Below, one piece after another: positions 25,801 through 33,531 of a stretch of DNA of 64,000 bases. The stretch's first letter is position 1, and the number at the start of each line of letters is the position of its first letter. The notes under the pieces were generated by a model. That model had not been told where the DNA came from. It searched no databases and saw nothing but the letters and a program-made list of their open reading frames with translations. The position numbers and the translations under genes are program-made. Source of the stretch: Mesorhizobium sp. WSM4306 (lineage in GTDB: Bacteria > Pseudomonadota > Alphaproteobacteria > Rhizobiales > Rhizobiaceae); the NCBI RefSeq assembly GCF_007003975.1, contig NZ_VFTC01000023.1:49176-113175 (forward strand), read 5' to 3'.

Positions 25801-25852
25801 GTTCTGTCTAGTAGAACGTCGTTCCTGTTGACAGAACGTGCCGAAATCGGCA
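25801..25852 (+). promoter_or_regulatory. Tandem palindromic operator candidate for the IclR regulator
   Basis: Two 17-bp palindromes of the form GTTCY-N7-AGAAC lie at 25801-25817 and 25821-25837, separated by 3 bp, so their centres are 20 bp (about two helical turns) apart. The inner half-sites also make AGAAC-GTC-GTTCC, resembling the shorter IclR-type palindromes. A further inverted repeat TGCCGA-AA-TCGGCA follows at 25839-25852. The second palindrome overlaps a TTGACA -35 box, which fits repression by occlusion. Binding is inferred. Confidence 0.6.
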
Positions 25853-25857
25853 TGAAT
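25828..25857 (+). promoter_or_regulatory. Candidate promoter of the tctCBA-CoA-transferase-lyase operon
   Basis: A perfect -35 TTGACA is at 25828-25833. At a spacing of 18 bp the candidate -10 is ATGAAT (25852-25857), a weak match. It lies about 75 bp upstream of the tctC start codon and overlaps the second operator palindrome. Confidence 0.4.
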
Positions 25858-25932
25858 TTTTGCCGAGCGGGTCTATTTCAGGCTACGTTTCTGGCAGGCA
25901 CCGGAGGAGGTGTCGTGATTTGGAGGAATCCC

Positions 25933-26910
25933 ATGCTGAACAGACGCAGATTTTTGATGAGCACCGCGGCCGCAGGCGCTGCCGGTTTCGTCGCAACGCA
26001 TTTGACACCCGCCTTCGCCCAGGATGCACCGCAGATCCAGATTTTTGTGCCGGCGGCGCCCGGTGGCGGCTGGGACCAGACAGGGCGCACCATCGACCAG
26101 GTGCTGCGCAGTGAAAAACTGATCTCCGGCTCGCAGATCACCAATGTCGGCGGCGCCGGCGGTACGGTCGGCCTGCCGCAGTTCATCAGCCAGTGGAAGG
26201 GCAAGGGCAATTCGCTGATGGTTGCCGGCATGGTCATGGTGGGCGCGATCATCGCCAACAAATCCGCCAACAACCTCTCCGAAGTCACGCCGATCGCCCG
26301 CCTCACCGGCGAGTTCGAGGCGCTGGTGGTGCCGGCGGATTCGCCGTTCAAGACGGCCGGCGATTTCGTTGCCGCGCTCAAGGCCGATCCGACCAAGGTT
26401 CCGGTCGCCGGCGGCTCGGCCGGCGGTTCCGACCACATCTTGTTCGGCCTGATCGCCAAGACGGTCGGCGTTCCGGCAACCAACCTCTCCTACGTGCCGT
26501 TCGCCGGTGGCGGCGAGGCGCTTTCGGCGCTGCTCGGCAACCAGGTTGCTGCAGGCATTTCCGGCTTCGGCGAGTTCTCCGAGCAGATCAAGGCGGGCGC
26601 GCTTCGGCTGTTGGCGATCTCCGCCGACAAGCGCCAGGACGGCATCGACGCACCGACGATGAAGGAAGCCGGCATCGATGTCGAATTGTTCAACTGGCGC
26701 GGCGTCTTCGCACCGCCCGGCGTGTCCGATGCCGACAAGGCGGCGATGGTCACGATGATCGAAACCATGGCCAAGAGCGACGCCTGGGCAACCGAGTGCA
26801 AGAACCGCAACTGGACGCCCATCCTGTTGACCGGCGACGACTATGCAAAATTCCTCGCCGACGACACCGCCCGCATCACCGCGATCCTCAAGGATCTAGG
26901 CCTCGCCTAA
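25933..26910 (+). CDS. tctC: TctC-type periplasmic substrate-binding protein with Tat-like signal (system 2)
   Basis: A 325-residue solute receptor. The N-terminus MLNRRRFLMSTAAAGAAGF has an RRRF twin-arginine-like motif followed by a hydrophobic stretch and cleavage near AFAQ, so export may be by the Tat pathway. The mature domain starts with IQIFVPAAPGGGWDQTGR, the TctC ligand loop. The start at 25933 has GGAGG about 6 bp upstream. It heads the second TTT operon and is followed by a strong stem-loop that may let it be expressed above the membrane subunits. The ligand is probably a citrate- or malate-like acid given the downstream enzymes. Confidence 0.93.
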   Translation: MLNRRRFLMSTAAAGAAGFVATHLTPAFAQDAPQIQIFVPAAPGGGWDQTGRTIDQVLRSEKLISGSQITNVGGAGGTVGLPQFISQWKGKGNSLMVAGMVMVGAIIANKSANNLSEVTPIARLTGEFEALVVPADSPFKTAGDFVAALKADPTKVPVAGGSAGGSDHILFGLIAKTVGVPATNLSYVPFAGGGEALSALLGNQVAAGISGFGEFSEQIKAGALRLLAISADKRQDGIDAPTMKEAGIDVELFNWRGVFAPPGVSDADKAAMVTMIETMAKSDAWATECKNRNWTPILLTGDDYAKFLADDTARITAILKDLGLA

Positions 26911-26918
26911 ACCTTCAA

Positions 26919-26942
26919 GGGGGCGGCCAAGGCCGCCCCCTT
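26919..26942 (+). terminator. Stem-loop between tctC and tctB (partial terminator or mRNA stabiliser)
   Basis: GGGGGCGGCC (26919-26928) and GGCCGCCCCC (26931-26940) form a perfect 10-bp stem with a very tight AA loop, followed only by TT. The genes on both sides are in one operon, so it more likely reduces downstream expression or protects the tctC mRNA end. Confidence 0.65.
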
Positions 26943-27037
26943 CCGACTTTCGCCTGCGGCATGGACATATCATGCGGTGGGAGTGAAACTGCGGATGCGG
27001 CCGGCGGGAGGATGCCGGCCATATTGGGAGGACATTG

Positions 27038-27574
27038 ATGAGCAGCAGCGACCAGCAGCCGGCGCCCCCGCGCCTTGCCATGCCCGAATTATTGATCGGC
27101 GTCGGGCTTCTCGCCTGTGCCGCGGCCGTGGCGTGGCAGACCCTGGCGATCCCGGTGTCGCCGCTCTATTCCAAGGTCGGGCCGACCGTCTTTCCCTACA
27201 TCACCATGACCGGCATGATCGTGCTTTCGCTGCTGCTCATCCTCGCCGCGGTGCGCGGCGGCTGGCAGCCGCAGGAGGAAAAGGAAACGCCGACCGACTG
27301 GAAGGCGATGGGCATCGTCGTTGCCGGCCTGGTCGCAAATCTGGTGCTGATCCAGCCGCTCGGCTTCACCGCCGCCTCCGTCATCATGTTCGTGCTCGTC
27401 TGCTACGGCTTCGGCAGCAGGCACACGCTGCGCGATGCGCTGACTGGCCTGATCCTGGCGCTGGTAGCCTATTTCGGCTTTGCCAGGGCGCTCGGCGTCA
27501 ACATCGGCGCCGGCTTCATCGAAAACCAGCTGAACACGGTGATCGACGCGATCATCACCACGTTGGGGGGCTGA
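27038..27574 (+). CDS. tctB: Tripartite tricarboxylate transporter, small subunit TctB (system 2)
   Basis: A 178-residue membrane protein with hydrophobic segments near residues 19-38, 58-77, 98-130 and 138-152, in keeping with TctB (DUF1468). The ATG at 27038 follows GGGAGGA by 6 bp. It is followed after 4 bp by tctA. Sequence similarity within the family is low, so the call depends partly on operon position. Confidence 0.88.
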   Translation: MSSSDQQPAPPRLAMPELLIGVGLLACAAAVAWQTLAIPVSPLYSKVGPTVFPYITMTGMIVLSLLLILAAVRGGWQPQEEKETPTDWKAMGIVVAGLVANLVLIQPLGFTAASVIMFVLVCYGFGSRHTLRDALTGLILALVAYFGFARALGVNIGAGFIENQLNTVIDAIITTLGG

Positions 27575-27578
27575 CGCC

Positions 27579-29102
27579 ATGGAGACACTCAGCCATCTCG
27601 GTCACGGATTTTCCGTCGCTTTCTCGCCGATGAACCTGTTGTGGTGCCTGGTCGGCACCACGCTCGGCACCGCCATCGGCGTGCTGCCAGGCCTCGGGCC
27701 GGCACTGACCATCGCGCTTTTGTTGCCGATTACCTACCAGGTGGCGCCTGAGGCGTCCTTCATCCTGTTCGCCGGCATCTACTACGGCGCCATGTATGGC
27801 GGCTCGACGACGTCGATCCTGCTCAATACGCCCGGCGAAAGCGCCACCATCGTCACCGCGCTGGAAGGCAACAGGATGGCCCGCTCCGGACGCGGTGGCG
27901 CGGCACTGGCGACATCGGCGATCGGCTCCTTCGTCGCCGGTACCATCGGCACGCTGGGCGTCGCCTTCCTGGCGCCGGTGGTGGTGAAGTTCGCGCTGGC
28001 TTTCGGGCCGGCCGAATATTTCTCGCTGATGGTGCTCGCCTTCATCACGGTGTCAGCGGTGCTTGGCTCGTCGTCGGTGCGCGGCCTCACCAGCCTGTTC
28101 ATCGGCTTTGTCATCGGCATGATCGGCGTCGACCTGCAGACCGGCCAGCCGCGCTTCACCTTCGGCATGAACGACCTGCTCGATGGCGTCGATGTCATCA
28201 TTGCCGCGGTCGGCCTGTTTGCGGTCGGCGAGACGCTCTATATGGCCTCGCGCCGCTATGCGGGCAAGGACGAGATCGTGCCGCTTAAGGGCTCACTTTA
28301 CATGACGGCGGCCGAATGGCGGAGGTCGTGGAAACCATGGCTGCGCGGCGCCTTCATCGGCTTCCCGATCGGCGCCATGCCGGCCGGCGGCGCCGAAATC
28401 CCGACCTTCCTGTCCTATGCCATCGAAAAGAAGCTGTCCAAGCACAAGAGGGAGTTCGGCACGGTCGGCGCCATTGAGGGCGTTGCCGGTCCGGAGGCCG
28501 CCAACAACGCGTCGGCCGCCGGCGTGCTGGTGCCGATGCTGACGCTCGGCCTGCCGACTTCGGCGACAGCCGCGATCATGCTGTCGGCCTTCCAGAGTTA
28601 TGGCATCAATCCTGGACCGTTGCTGCTGACGACGCAGGCCGATCTGGTCTGGGGCCTGATCGCCAGCCTGTTCATCGCCAACGTCATCCTGGTCATCCTC
28701 AACCTGCCGCTGATCGGGCTGTGGGTGCGGCTGTTGAAAATTCCGGCGCCGCAGCTCTACGCCGGCATCCTGGTGTTTGCCACCGTCGGCACATATGGCA
28801 TCTCGCAATCGCCGATCGACCTCGTCATCCTCTACCTTCTGGGGGCTGCCGGCTTCCTGATGCGGCGCTTCGATTTCCCGACCGCGCCGGTGATCATCGG
28901 CATGATCCTGGGACCGCTCGCCGAAACCCAGTTCCGCCGGGCGATGACGATCTCGAATGGTGACTGGTCGGTGTTCTACACCCACAAGCTGTCGCTGGTG
29001 CTGCTGATCCTCGCCTTCATCGGGCTGGCCGGTCCGCATATCTGGGCCTTCATCGAGCATAGGCGCCGGCGTGGACCGGAGCATGTGCCGGGCGATGCCT
29101 GA
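27579..29102 (+). CDS. tctA: Tripartite tricarboxylate transporter, large permease TctA (system 2)
   Basis: A 507-residue permease with about twelve transmembrane segments and TctA signatures: GTAIGVLPGLGPALTIALLL near residues 30-49, GIYYGAMYGGSTTSILLNTPGES and a later AGPEAANNASAAG motif. It is clearly homologous to the first TctA at 16.4-17.9 kb but belongs to a different operon with its own regulator and enzymes. It is followed after 15 bp by the CoA-transferase gene, tying import to CoA activation. Confidence 0.95.
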   Translation: METLSHLGHGFSVAFSPMNLLWCLVGTTLGTAIGVLPGLGPALTIALLLPITYQVAPEASFILFAGIYYGAMYGGSTTSILLNTPGESATIVTALEGNRMARSGRGGAALATSAIGSFVAGTIGTLGVAFLAPVVVKFALAFGPAEYFSLMVLAFITVSAVLGSSSVRGLTSLFIGFVIGMIGVDLQTGQPRFTFGMNDLLDGVDVIIAAVGLFAVGETLYMASRRYAGKDEIVPLKGSLYMTAAEWRRSWKPWLRGAFIGFPIGAMPAGGAEIPTFLSYAIEKKLSKHKREFGTVGAIEGVAGPEAANNASAAGVLVPMLTLGLPTSATAAIMLSAFQSYGINPGPLLLTTQADLVWGLIASLFIANVILVILNLPLIGLWVRLLKIPAPQLYAGILVFATVGTYGISQSPIDLVILYLLGAAGFLMRRFDFPTAPVIIGMILGPLAETQFRRAMTISNGDWSVFYTHKLSLVLLILAFIGLAGPHIWAFIEHRRRRGPEHVPGDA

Positions 29103-29117
29103 GCGATCTGGAGCGTC

Positions 29118-30296
29118 ATGACCGATCTGCTTGCCGGCATCCGCGTTCTCGACCTGACCAATGTGCTGGCCGGGCCTTACTGCGCCTACCAGCTGGCGTT
29201 GCTTGGCGCCGATGTCATCAAGGTAGAGGCGCCGCAAGGCGGCGATCTGGCGCGCCAACTCGGCGCCTCGCCAGCGCTCAACAAAGCCGGCATGGGCGCG
29301 TCGTTCCTGGCGCAGAACGCCGGCAAACGATCGGTGGTGCTCGATCTGAAGAAAGAAGCCGACCGCGAACGCTTCCTCGATCTGGTCGCCTCGGCCGACG
29401 CGCTGGTCGAGAATTTTCGCCCCGGCGTGATGGAGCGCCTGGGGCTCGGCTATGAGAAGCTGAAAGAGGTTCGCCCTGGTCTCGTCTATTGCGCCATTTC
29501 GGGGTTCGGCCAGACCGGGCCGATGCGCGACAATCCAGCCTATGACCAGATCATCCAGGGGCTTTCCGGCATTATGAGCATCACCGGCACGCCGGACACC
29601 GCACCCTTGCGGGTCGGCTATCCCGTTGCCGACACGCTGGGCGGGCTGGTCGGGGCGTTTGCCATTGCCGCAGCACTTGTGAAGCAGAAGACATCAGGCG
29701 AGGGCGCGTTTCTGGATGTCTCGATGCTCGAATGCACGCTGTCGGCGTTGGGCTGGCCGGTGTCCAACTACCTGACCGCCGGCGTCGAGCCGAAGCCAAT
29801 GGGCAATGAGAACATGACGGCGGCGCCCTCCGGTGCGTTCCGCACCGGTGACGGCTTGCTCAACATCGCCGCCAACAAGCAGGAACAGTTCGTCACGCTC
29901 TGCCGGCTGATCGGCCAGCCGGAGCTGGCATCGGACCCTCGCTTTGCCGAACGCGAGACCCGCAAGCAGAACCGCGCGGCGCTGAAGGCGCTGATCGAGG
30001 CGGCTCTGGCCAGCGCCTCGGCCGCCGCCTGGGAAGAAAAGCTCAACCGCGCCGGCGTACCGGCAGGCCGGATCCTGACCATCCCGCAGGTGCTTGGCGA
30101 ACGGCAGGTGACCGAGCGCGACATGACCACCCGCTTCCAGGGCCTGCCCGGCATGGAGCAGCCGCTGACCGTCGTGCGCGGCGGTTTCATGGTCGATGGC
30201 CAGGCACCTTTGCCGGTCCTGCCGCCGCCTGTGCTCGGCGAACACATGGACGAGGTTTTTTCAGCCCTGCCGCCGCGCACCAGGAGAAGCGCGTGA
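29118..30296 (+). CDS. Family III CoA-transferase (CaiB/BaiF)
   Basis: A 392-residue enzyme that moves CoA from an acyl-CoA to a free carboxylic acid. It begins LLAGIRVLDLTNVLAGPYC, typical of the family, with VENFRPGVMERLGLGYE and GQTGP downstream. The catalytic aspartate is expected in AFLDVSMLE near residue 198. It overlaps the next gene by 4 bp (GTGA). Placed between a TTT transporter and a citryl-CoA lyase, it plausibly activates the imported acid to its CoA thioester. Donor and acceptor are not readable from sequence. Confidence 0.92.
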   Translation: MTDLLAGIRVLDLTNVLAGPYCAYQLALLGADVIKVEAPQGGDLARQLGASPALNKAGMGASFLAQNAGKRSVVLDLKKEADRERFLDLVASADALVENFRPGVMERLGLGYEKLKEVRPGLVYCAISGFGQTGPMRDNPAYDQIIQGLSGIMSITGTPDTAPLRVGYPVADTLGGLVGAFAIAAALVKQKTSGEGAFLDVSMLECTLSALGWPVSNYLTAGVEPKPMGNENMTAAPSGAFRTGDGLLNIAANKQEQFVTLCRLIGQPELASDPRFAERETRKQNRAALKALIEAALASASAAAWEEKLNRAGVPAGRILTIPQVLGERQVTERDMTTRFQGLPGMEQPLTVVRGGFMVDGQAPLPVLPPPVLGEHMDEVFSALPPRTRRSA

Positions 30297-31144
30297 GCGA
30301 GCTTGAGAAAAAAACCGGCCGCGAGCGCGGTGAGGAATGGTGGCAGACCGGCATCATCGAGATGAGCCCGGGCATCATCCGGCTACGCGGCTATGAAATC
30401 CAGGATTTGATCGGCCGCGTCAGCTTTCCGGCTGTCATCTGGCTGATGCTGCGAGGCGAATTGCCAAGCGAGGACCAGGCGGCGCTGCTCGGCGTTGCGC
30501 TGGGGGCGGCCGTCGACCACGGGCCGCAGGCGCCGTCGATCGCCATTGCCCGCATGGCCATCACCTGTGGCGTCGCCATCAACAGCGCCATGGCCTCGGC
30601 CGTCAACGTGCTGGGCGACGTGCATGGCGGCGCCGGCGAACAGGCGCTGTCCTTCTACGCCGACATTGCCGTGGCGCTAGACCAGGGTGCTGCGCTCAGC
30701 GAAGCCGTATCGGCCCGGCTCGATCGCTTCTTCGCCGAGGAGAAGGGCTATGTGCCGGGGTTTGGCCACCGCTTCCATCCGATCGATCCGCGCGCGCCGC
30801 GGCTGATCGAGGTGACCCGCGATTTTGCCGCGCGCGGCGTCGTCAGCGGACGCTTCGCAGACATCGCCGAGGCGGTCGAGGCGGAGGTGGCGCGGCGCAA
30901 GCGCAAGAAGATACCGCTCAACATCGACGGCGCCACCGCCGTCATCTATGGCGAACTCGGCTTTCCGCCGCCGCTGACGCGCGGCCTGTTCGTGTTGTCG
31001 CGCTCGGTCGGCATCCTGGCGCATGCCTGGGAGCAGTCGCAGCAGAGCGACCGCAACAAGGGGCCGCTGCCGCGCGAATGGCTGTGGGCCTATACAGGCA
31101 CGCCCGTGCGGCCGTTTCCCGCTGAAGGCGACGAGGGCAAGTGA
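30293..31144 (+). CDS. Short citrate-synthase-fold enzyme, probable citryl-CoA lyase
   Basis: A 283-residue protein of the citrate synthase superfamily, far shorter than citrate synthase (about 430). The three catalytic positions are retained: His in DVHGGAG (near residue 108), His in GFGHRFHP (near 160) and Asp in NIDGATA (near 210). Its length suits citryl-CoA lyases, which split a 3-hydroxyacyl-CoA such as citryl-CoA to acetyl-CoA and a 2-oxoacid. The GTG start overlaps the CoA-transferase stop. The CoA-transferase neighbour favours lysis over synthesis; a condensing role is the alternative. It ends 3 bp from the opposing NUDIX gene. Confidence 0.82.
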   Translation: MSELEKKTGRERGEEWWQTGIIEMSPGIIRLRGYEIQDLIGRVSFPAVIWLMLRGELPSEDQAALLGVALGAAVDHGPQAPSIAIARMAITCGVAINSAMASAVNVLGDVHGGAGEQALSFYADIAVALDQGAALSEAVSARLDRFFAEEKGYVPGFGHRFHPIDPRAPRLIEVTRDFAARGVVSGRFADIAEAVEAEVARRKRKKIPLNIDGATAVIYGELGFPPPLTRGLFVLSRSVGILAHAWEQSQQSDRNKGPLPREWLWAYTGTPVRPFPAEGDEGK

Positions 31145-31147
31145 GGC

Positions 31148-31624
31148 TCAGGTCGGGTCTGACACCGCTGGCTGCGTGGTCGCCAGGTTTGCCATCAATG
31201 TCGAAAGATCGGGCTCATCGATGAGCAAGGCCGCGTCTTGCGGCTTGAGCCAAGCGCGCTGGCGGCTTTTGGCCTCCTGCCAGTTGGCCAGTTCCTCGGA
31301 CACTTCGAGCAGGTAGACGACGACGTCGACGCGGACGAAACTGTTTTCCAATCGTTTCCAGTAGGAATAGCCGCCGGCCGGCGCCTTGCGGATCTTGCCG
31401 AGCACACCCGCCTCTTCGCGGGCTTCGATGGTGGCGGCCTTGCGCCCGCCCTTGCCTTTCATCGGCCAGCCCTTGGGCACGATGAAGCGCTTCGTCGTGC
31501 GCGACGTCACCAGCATCACTTCGAAATTGCCGTCAACGTCCAGGCGAAAGGGTATGGCGGCGACCTGGCGAATCCGTTCACCTCGCCTTGCCTTGCGCAC
31601 CGCCTTTTTCTTCGTCGTCGCCAT
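31148..31624 (-). CDS. NUDIX hydrolase
   Basis: A 158-residue pyrophosphohydrolase. The Nudix box appears as G-K-x5-EAREEAGVLG: GGRKAATIEAREEAGV, with the metal-binding glutamates in AREEAG. A basic N-terminus (ATTKKKAVRKARRGER) precedes the fold. The segment FIVPKGWPMKGK resembles the diphosphoinositol/diadenosine polyphosphate-type group found in Rhizobiales. The start at 31624 is preferred over upstream codons because it gives the normal N-terminus. It ends 3 bp from the convergent lyase gene. Confidence 0.9.
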   Translation of the reverse strand: MATTKKKAVRKARRGERIRQVAAIPFRLDVDGNFEVMLVTSRTTKRFIVPKGWPMKGKGGRKAATIEAREEAGVLGKIRKAPAGGYSYWKRLENSFVRVDVVVYLLEVSEELANWQEAKSRQRAWLKPQDAALLIDEPDLSTLMANLATTQPAVSDPT

Positions 31625-31746
31625 ATGCTGATAACCCGGTCGACGGGCGCACCGCCGCACGCCGCCTGCAAACCCCAAAAATGCCCGCGAGGCAATGAAG
31701 CATTCTTATTAGATAAGTCGACTAAGTAAATCGCAAGCGACCGATA

Positions 31747-32049
31747 TCAACGGCAAACACGCACTATCTGGTTGCCGACGATCTGAATCGGGCAAGCTTG
31801 CCTGACGACCGGCACTTCAGGGCGCGGCTGCGGCACGATCCGGCGGTCCTGCTCGCGATATTGCTGCTGCTGTTGCTGGAACTGCTGCCGCTGCAGGCTG
31901 TTGCGCAACTGCTGCAGCTCGTTCTGCTGGACCAGCCGGTTTGTGCCGGGATTGACGGCCTGCGCCGAGGCAGATTGCACCATGTCCGGCAACGTCGCCG
32001 CCGCCAGCATCGCCGACATCAGAATTGTCGATAGACGAAGCGTCGACAT
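31747..32049 (-). CDS. Small glutamine-rich exported protein, unknown function
   Basis: A 100-residue protein with a signal peptide of about 30 residues ending SASAQA. The mature part is rich in glutamine and arginine (a run of about six glutamines near residues 57-62), then proline-rich, and ends with two cysteines (ACPIQIVGN...RVCR) that could form a disulfide. Similar Q-rich small periplasmic proteins occur in rhizobia, without known role. It is divergent from the IalB-family gene. Confidence 0.7.
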   Translation of the reverse strand: MSTLRLSTILMSAMLAAATLPDMVQSASAQAVNPGTNRLVQQNELQQLRNSLQRQQFQQQQQQYREQDRRIVPQPRPEVPVVRQACPIQIVGNQIVRVCR

Positions 32050-32157
32050 TGGTTCATTCCCGCACAGACATAACCTCGCCTCTATATAGGGCGTTCGTCC
32101 CGATCTGCCATGGTTGCGAAATCGGCGGAGCCGGTGGCGGATGCGACCTGCCCGCGC

Positions 32158-32187
32158 TTGACAGAAAAGAGCGAATGAACGCTCTAT
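32158..32187 (+). promoter_or_regulatory. Promoter with internal inverted repeat upstream of the IalB-family gene
   Basis: TTGACA (32158-32163) and, 18 bp on, CTCTAT (32182-32187), a near match to the alphaproteobacterial -10 CTATAT. A perfect inverted repeat AGAGCG-N6-CGCTCT (32168-32185) fills the spacer and touches the -10, a position suited to a repressor. It lies about 58 bp upstream of the start codon. Confidence 0.5.
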
Positions 32188-32244
32188 CGGGCGCGGTCCT
32201 TGGGCTCAATGGCGGCTGGCTCGAGGCACAATCGGGAGATATTG

Positions 32245-32823
32245 ATGAAAAGCAGGCAAGCATATTTCGCAGCGCTACTGGGCAGCGTCTGCATTCTTGG
32301 CCCGGCGGCGGTCGCCGCGCAGACCAAGACCGACAGGGCAGCACCTGCCGCCGCTGCCGCAGGCCCGACACTGCCTGGCGGCGCGTCGGCGCTGTCCGAA
32401 ACCCATGGCGACTGGACGGTCAATTGCCAGATAACGGGGACCAATAAGGCCTGCAGCCTGTCGCATCAGCAGTTCAACAAGCAAACCAACCAGCGCCTGC
32501 TGGCAATAGAGCTGTCGAGCAATAGCGGCGAGGATGCGGCCGGAACACTGGGGCTGCCGTTCGGCCTGGCGCTGGCCAAAGGCGTCAGCCTGACCATCGA
32601 CGAGCAGAAGCTGGATGGCAGCCTGCCGTTCAACACCTGCCAGGCCGTCGGATGTCTGGTGCCGGTGGCGTTCGAGGCCAGCGTCACGCCGCTGCTCAAG
32701 GCAGCCACCACGCTGAAGATCGGCGCCTTCGCCGCCGACACCGGGCAAGCGGTGAGCTTCACCATTCCGCTGAATGGCTTCGGCGGCGCGCTTGCGCGGA
32801 CAGCGGAATTGTCCGCGGACTGA
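32245..32823 (+). CDS. Invasion-associated locus B (IalB) family periplasmic protein
   Basis: A 192-residue exported protein. The signal peptide spans about residues 1-25 (ending AVAAQ). An alanine/proline-rich linker leads to the IalB domain with GDWTVNCQ and paired cysteines (CQITGTNKACSL; CQAVGCLVPVAF). The latter pattern is typical of the family. IalB is linked to erythrocyte invasion in Bartonella, but in free-living rhizobia the family role is unknown. The start at 32245 has GGGAG upstream. It is convergent with kdpE. Confidence 0.88.
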   Translation: MKSRQAYFAALLGSVCILGPAAVAAQTKTDRAAPAAAAAGPTLPGGASALSETHGDWTVNCQITGTNKACSLSHQQFNKQTNQRLLAIELSSNSGEDAAGTLGLPFGLALAKGVSLTIDEQKLDGSLPFNTCQAVGCLVPVAFEASVTPLLKAATTLKIGAFAADTGQAVSFTIPLNGFGGALARTAELSAD

Positions 32824-32838
32824 GCGGCGAGCGCCCGG

Positions 32839-33531
32839 TCATTCAACCTCGCGCAGCCGATACCCCACGCCGGTCTCGGTGGTGATGTAGCGCGGCTGGT
32901 CGGGCGATTTTTCGATCTTCTGCCGGAGCTGGCGGACATAGACCCGGAGATACTGCACGTCGGTCGAATCGCCCCACACCTGCTTCAAAAGGAAATGGTG
33001 GGTGAGAACCTTGCCGGCGTGCTGCACCAGAATACGCAATATGTCGTACTCCTTTGGCGAGAGTTTTACCTCCTTGCCCTCGACCTTGACGATGCGCTTG
33101 ACAAGGTCGACGCTGAGATCGCCGGTGTGGAAGACCGGCTTCTCGCCCTGTTGCTGGAATTTGTGGCGCAGCGCCACGCGGATGCGGGCGACAAGCTCGT
33201 TCATGCCGAACGGCTTGGTGACATAGTCGTCGGCGCCCAGTTCCAGTGCGGCGACGATGCCGGCCTCGTCGGTGCGGCTGGACAGGATGACCACGGGGAC
33301 GTCGAACCCGTCGTCGCGCCATTTGCGCAAGAGATCGAGGCCGCCCATGCCGGGCAGGCCGAGATCGAGCAGGATCAGATCCGGCTTTTGCGTATCGACG
33401 ATCTCGATCGCGGCCCTGGCGTTGGGCGCCTCACTGACCGCATAGCCCTGGCTGCCGAGGCCGACGCGCAGCAGTTTGCGGATCGGCGGCTCGTCATCGA
33501 CCACCAATATGCTGACGTTGGAATTTGTCAT
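32839..33531 (-). CDS. kdpE: Response regulator KdpE
   Basis: A 230-residue OmpR-type regulator that activates the kdp operon when potassium is low. The receiver domain (1-120) has the phosphoacceptor aspartate near residue 56 in LILLDLGLPG. The winged-helix domain (about 130-228) ends TETGVGYRLRE. Its start overlaps the kdpD stop by the ATGA tetranucleotide, and it is the last gene of the operon. Both structural genes and regulators share one strand with short gaps. Confidence 0.96.
   Translation of the reverse strand: MTNSNVSILVVDDEPPIRKLLRVGLGSQGYAVSEAPNARAAIEIVDTQKPDLILLDLGLPGMGGLDLLRKWRDDGFDVPVVILSSRTDEAGIVAALELGADDYVTKPFGMNELVARIRVALRHKFQQQGEKPVFHTGDLSVDLVKRIVKVEGKEVKLSPKEYDILRILVQHAGKVLTHHFLLKQVWGDSTDVQYLRVYVRQLRQKIEKSPDQPRYITTETGVGYRLREVE

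Noticed and set aside
31861..31930. Repeated GCTGCTG/CTGCTG triplets that look like a microsatellite or repeat array
   Set aside because: They are codons for the glutamine-rich stretch of the exported protein on the minus strand; no regular spacers, so not a CRISPR array.
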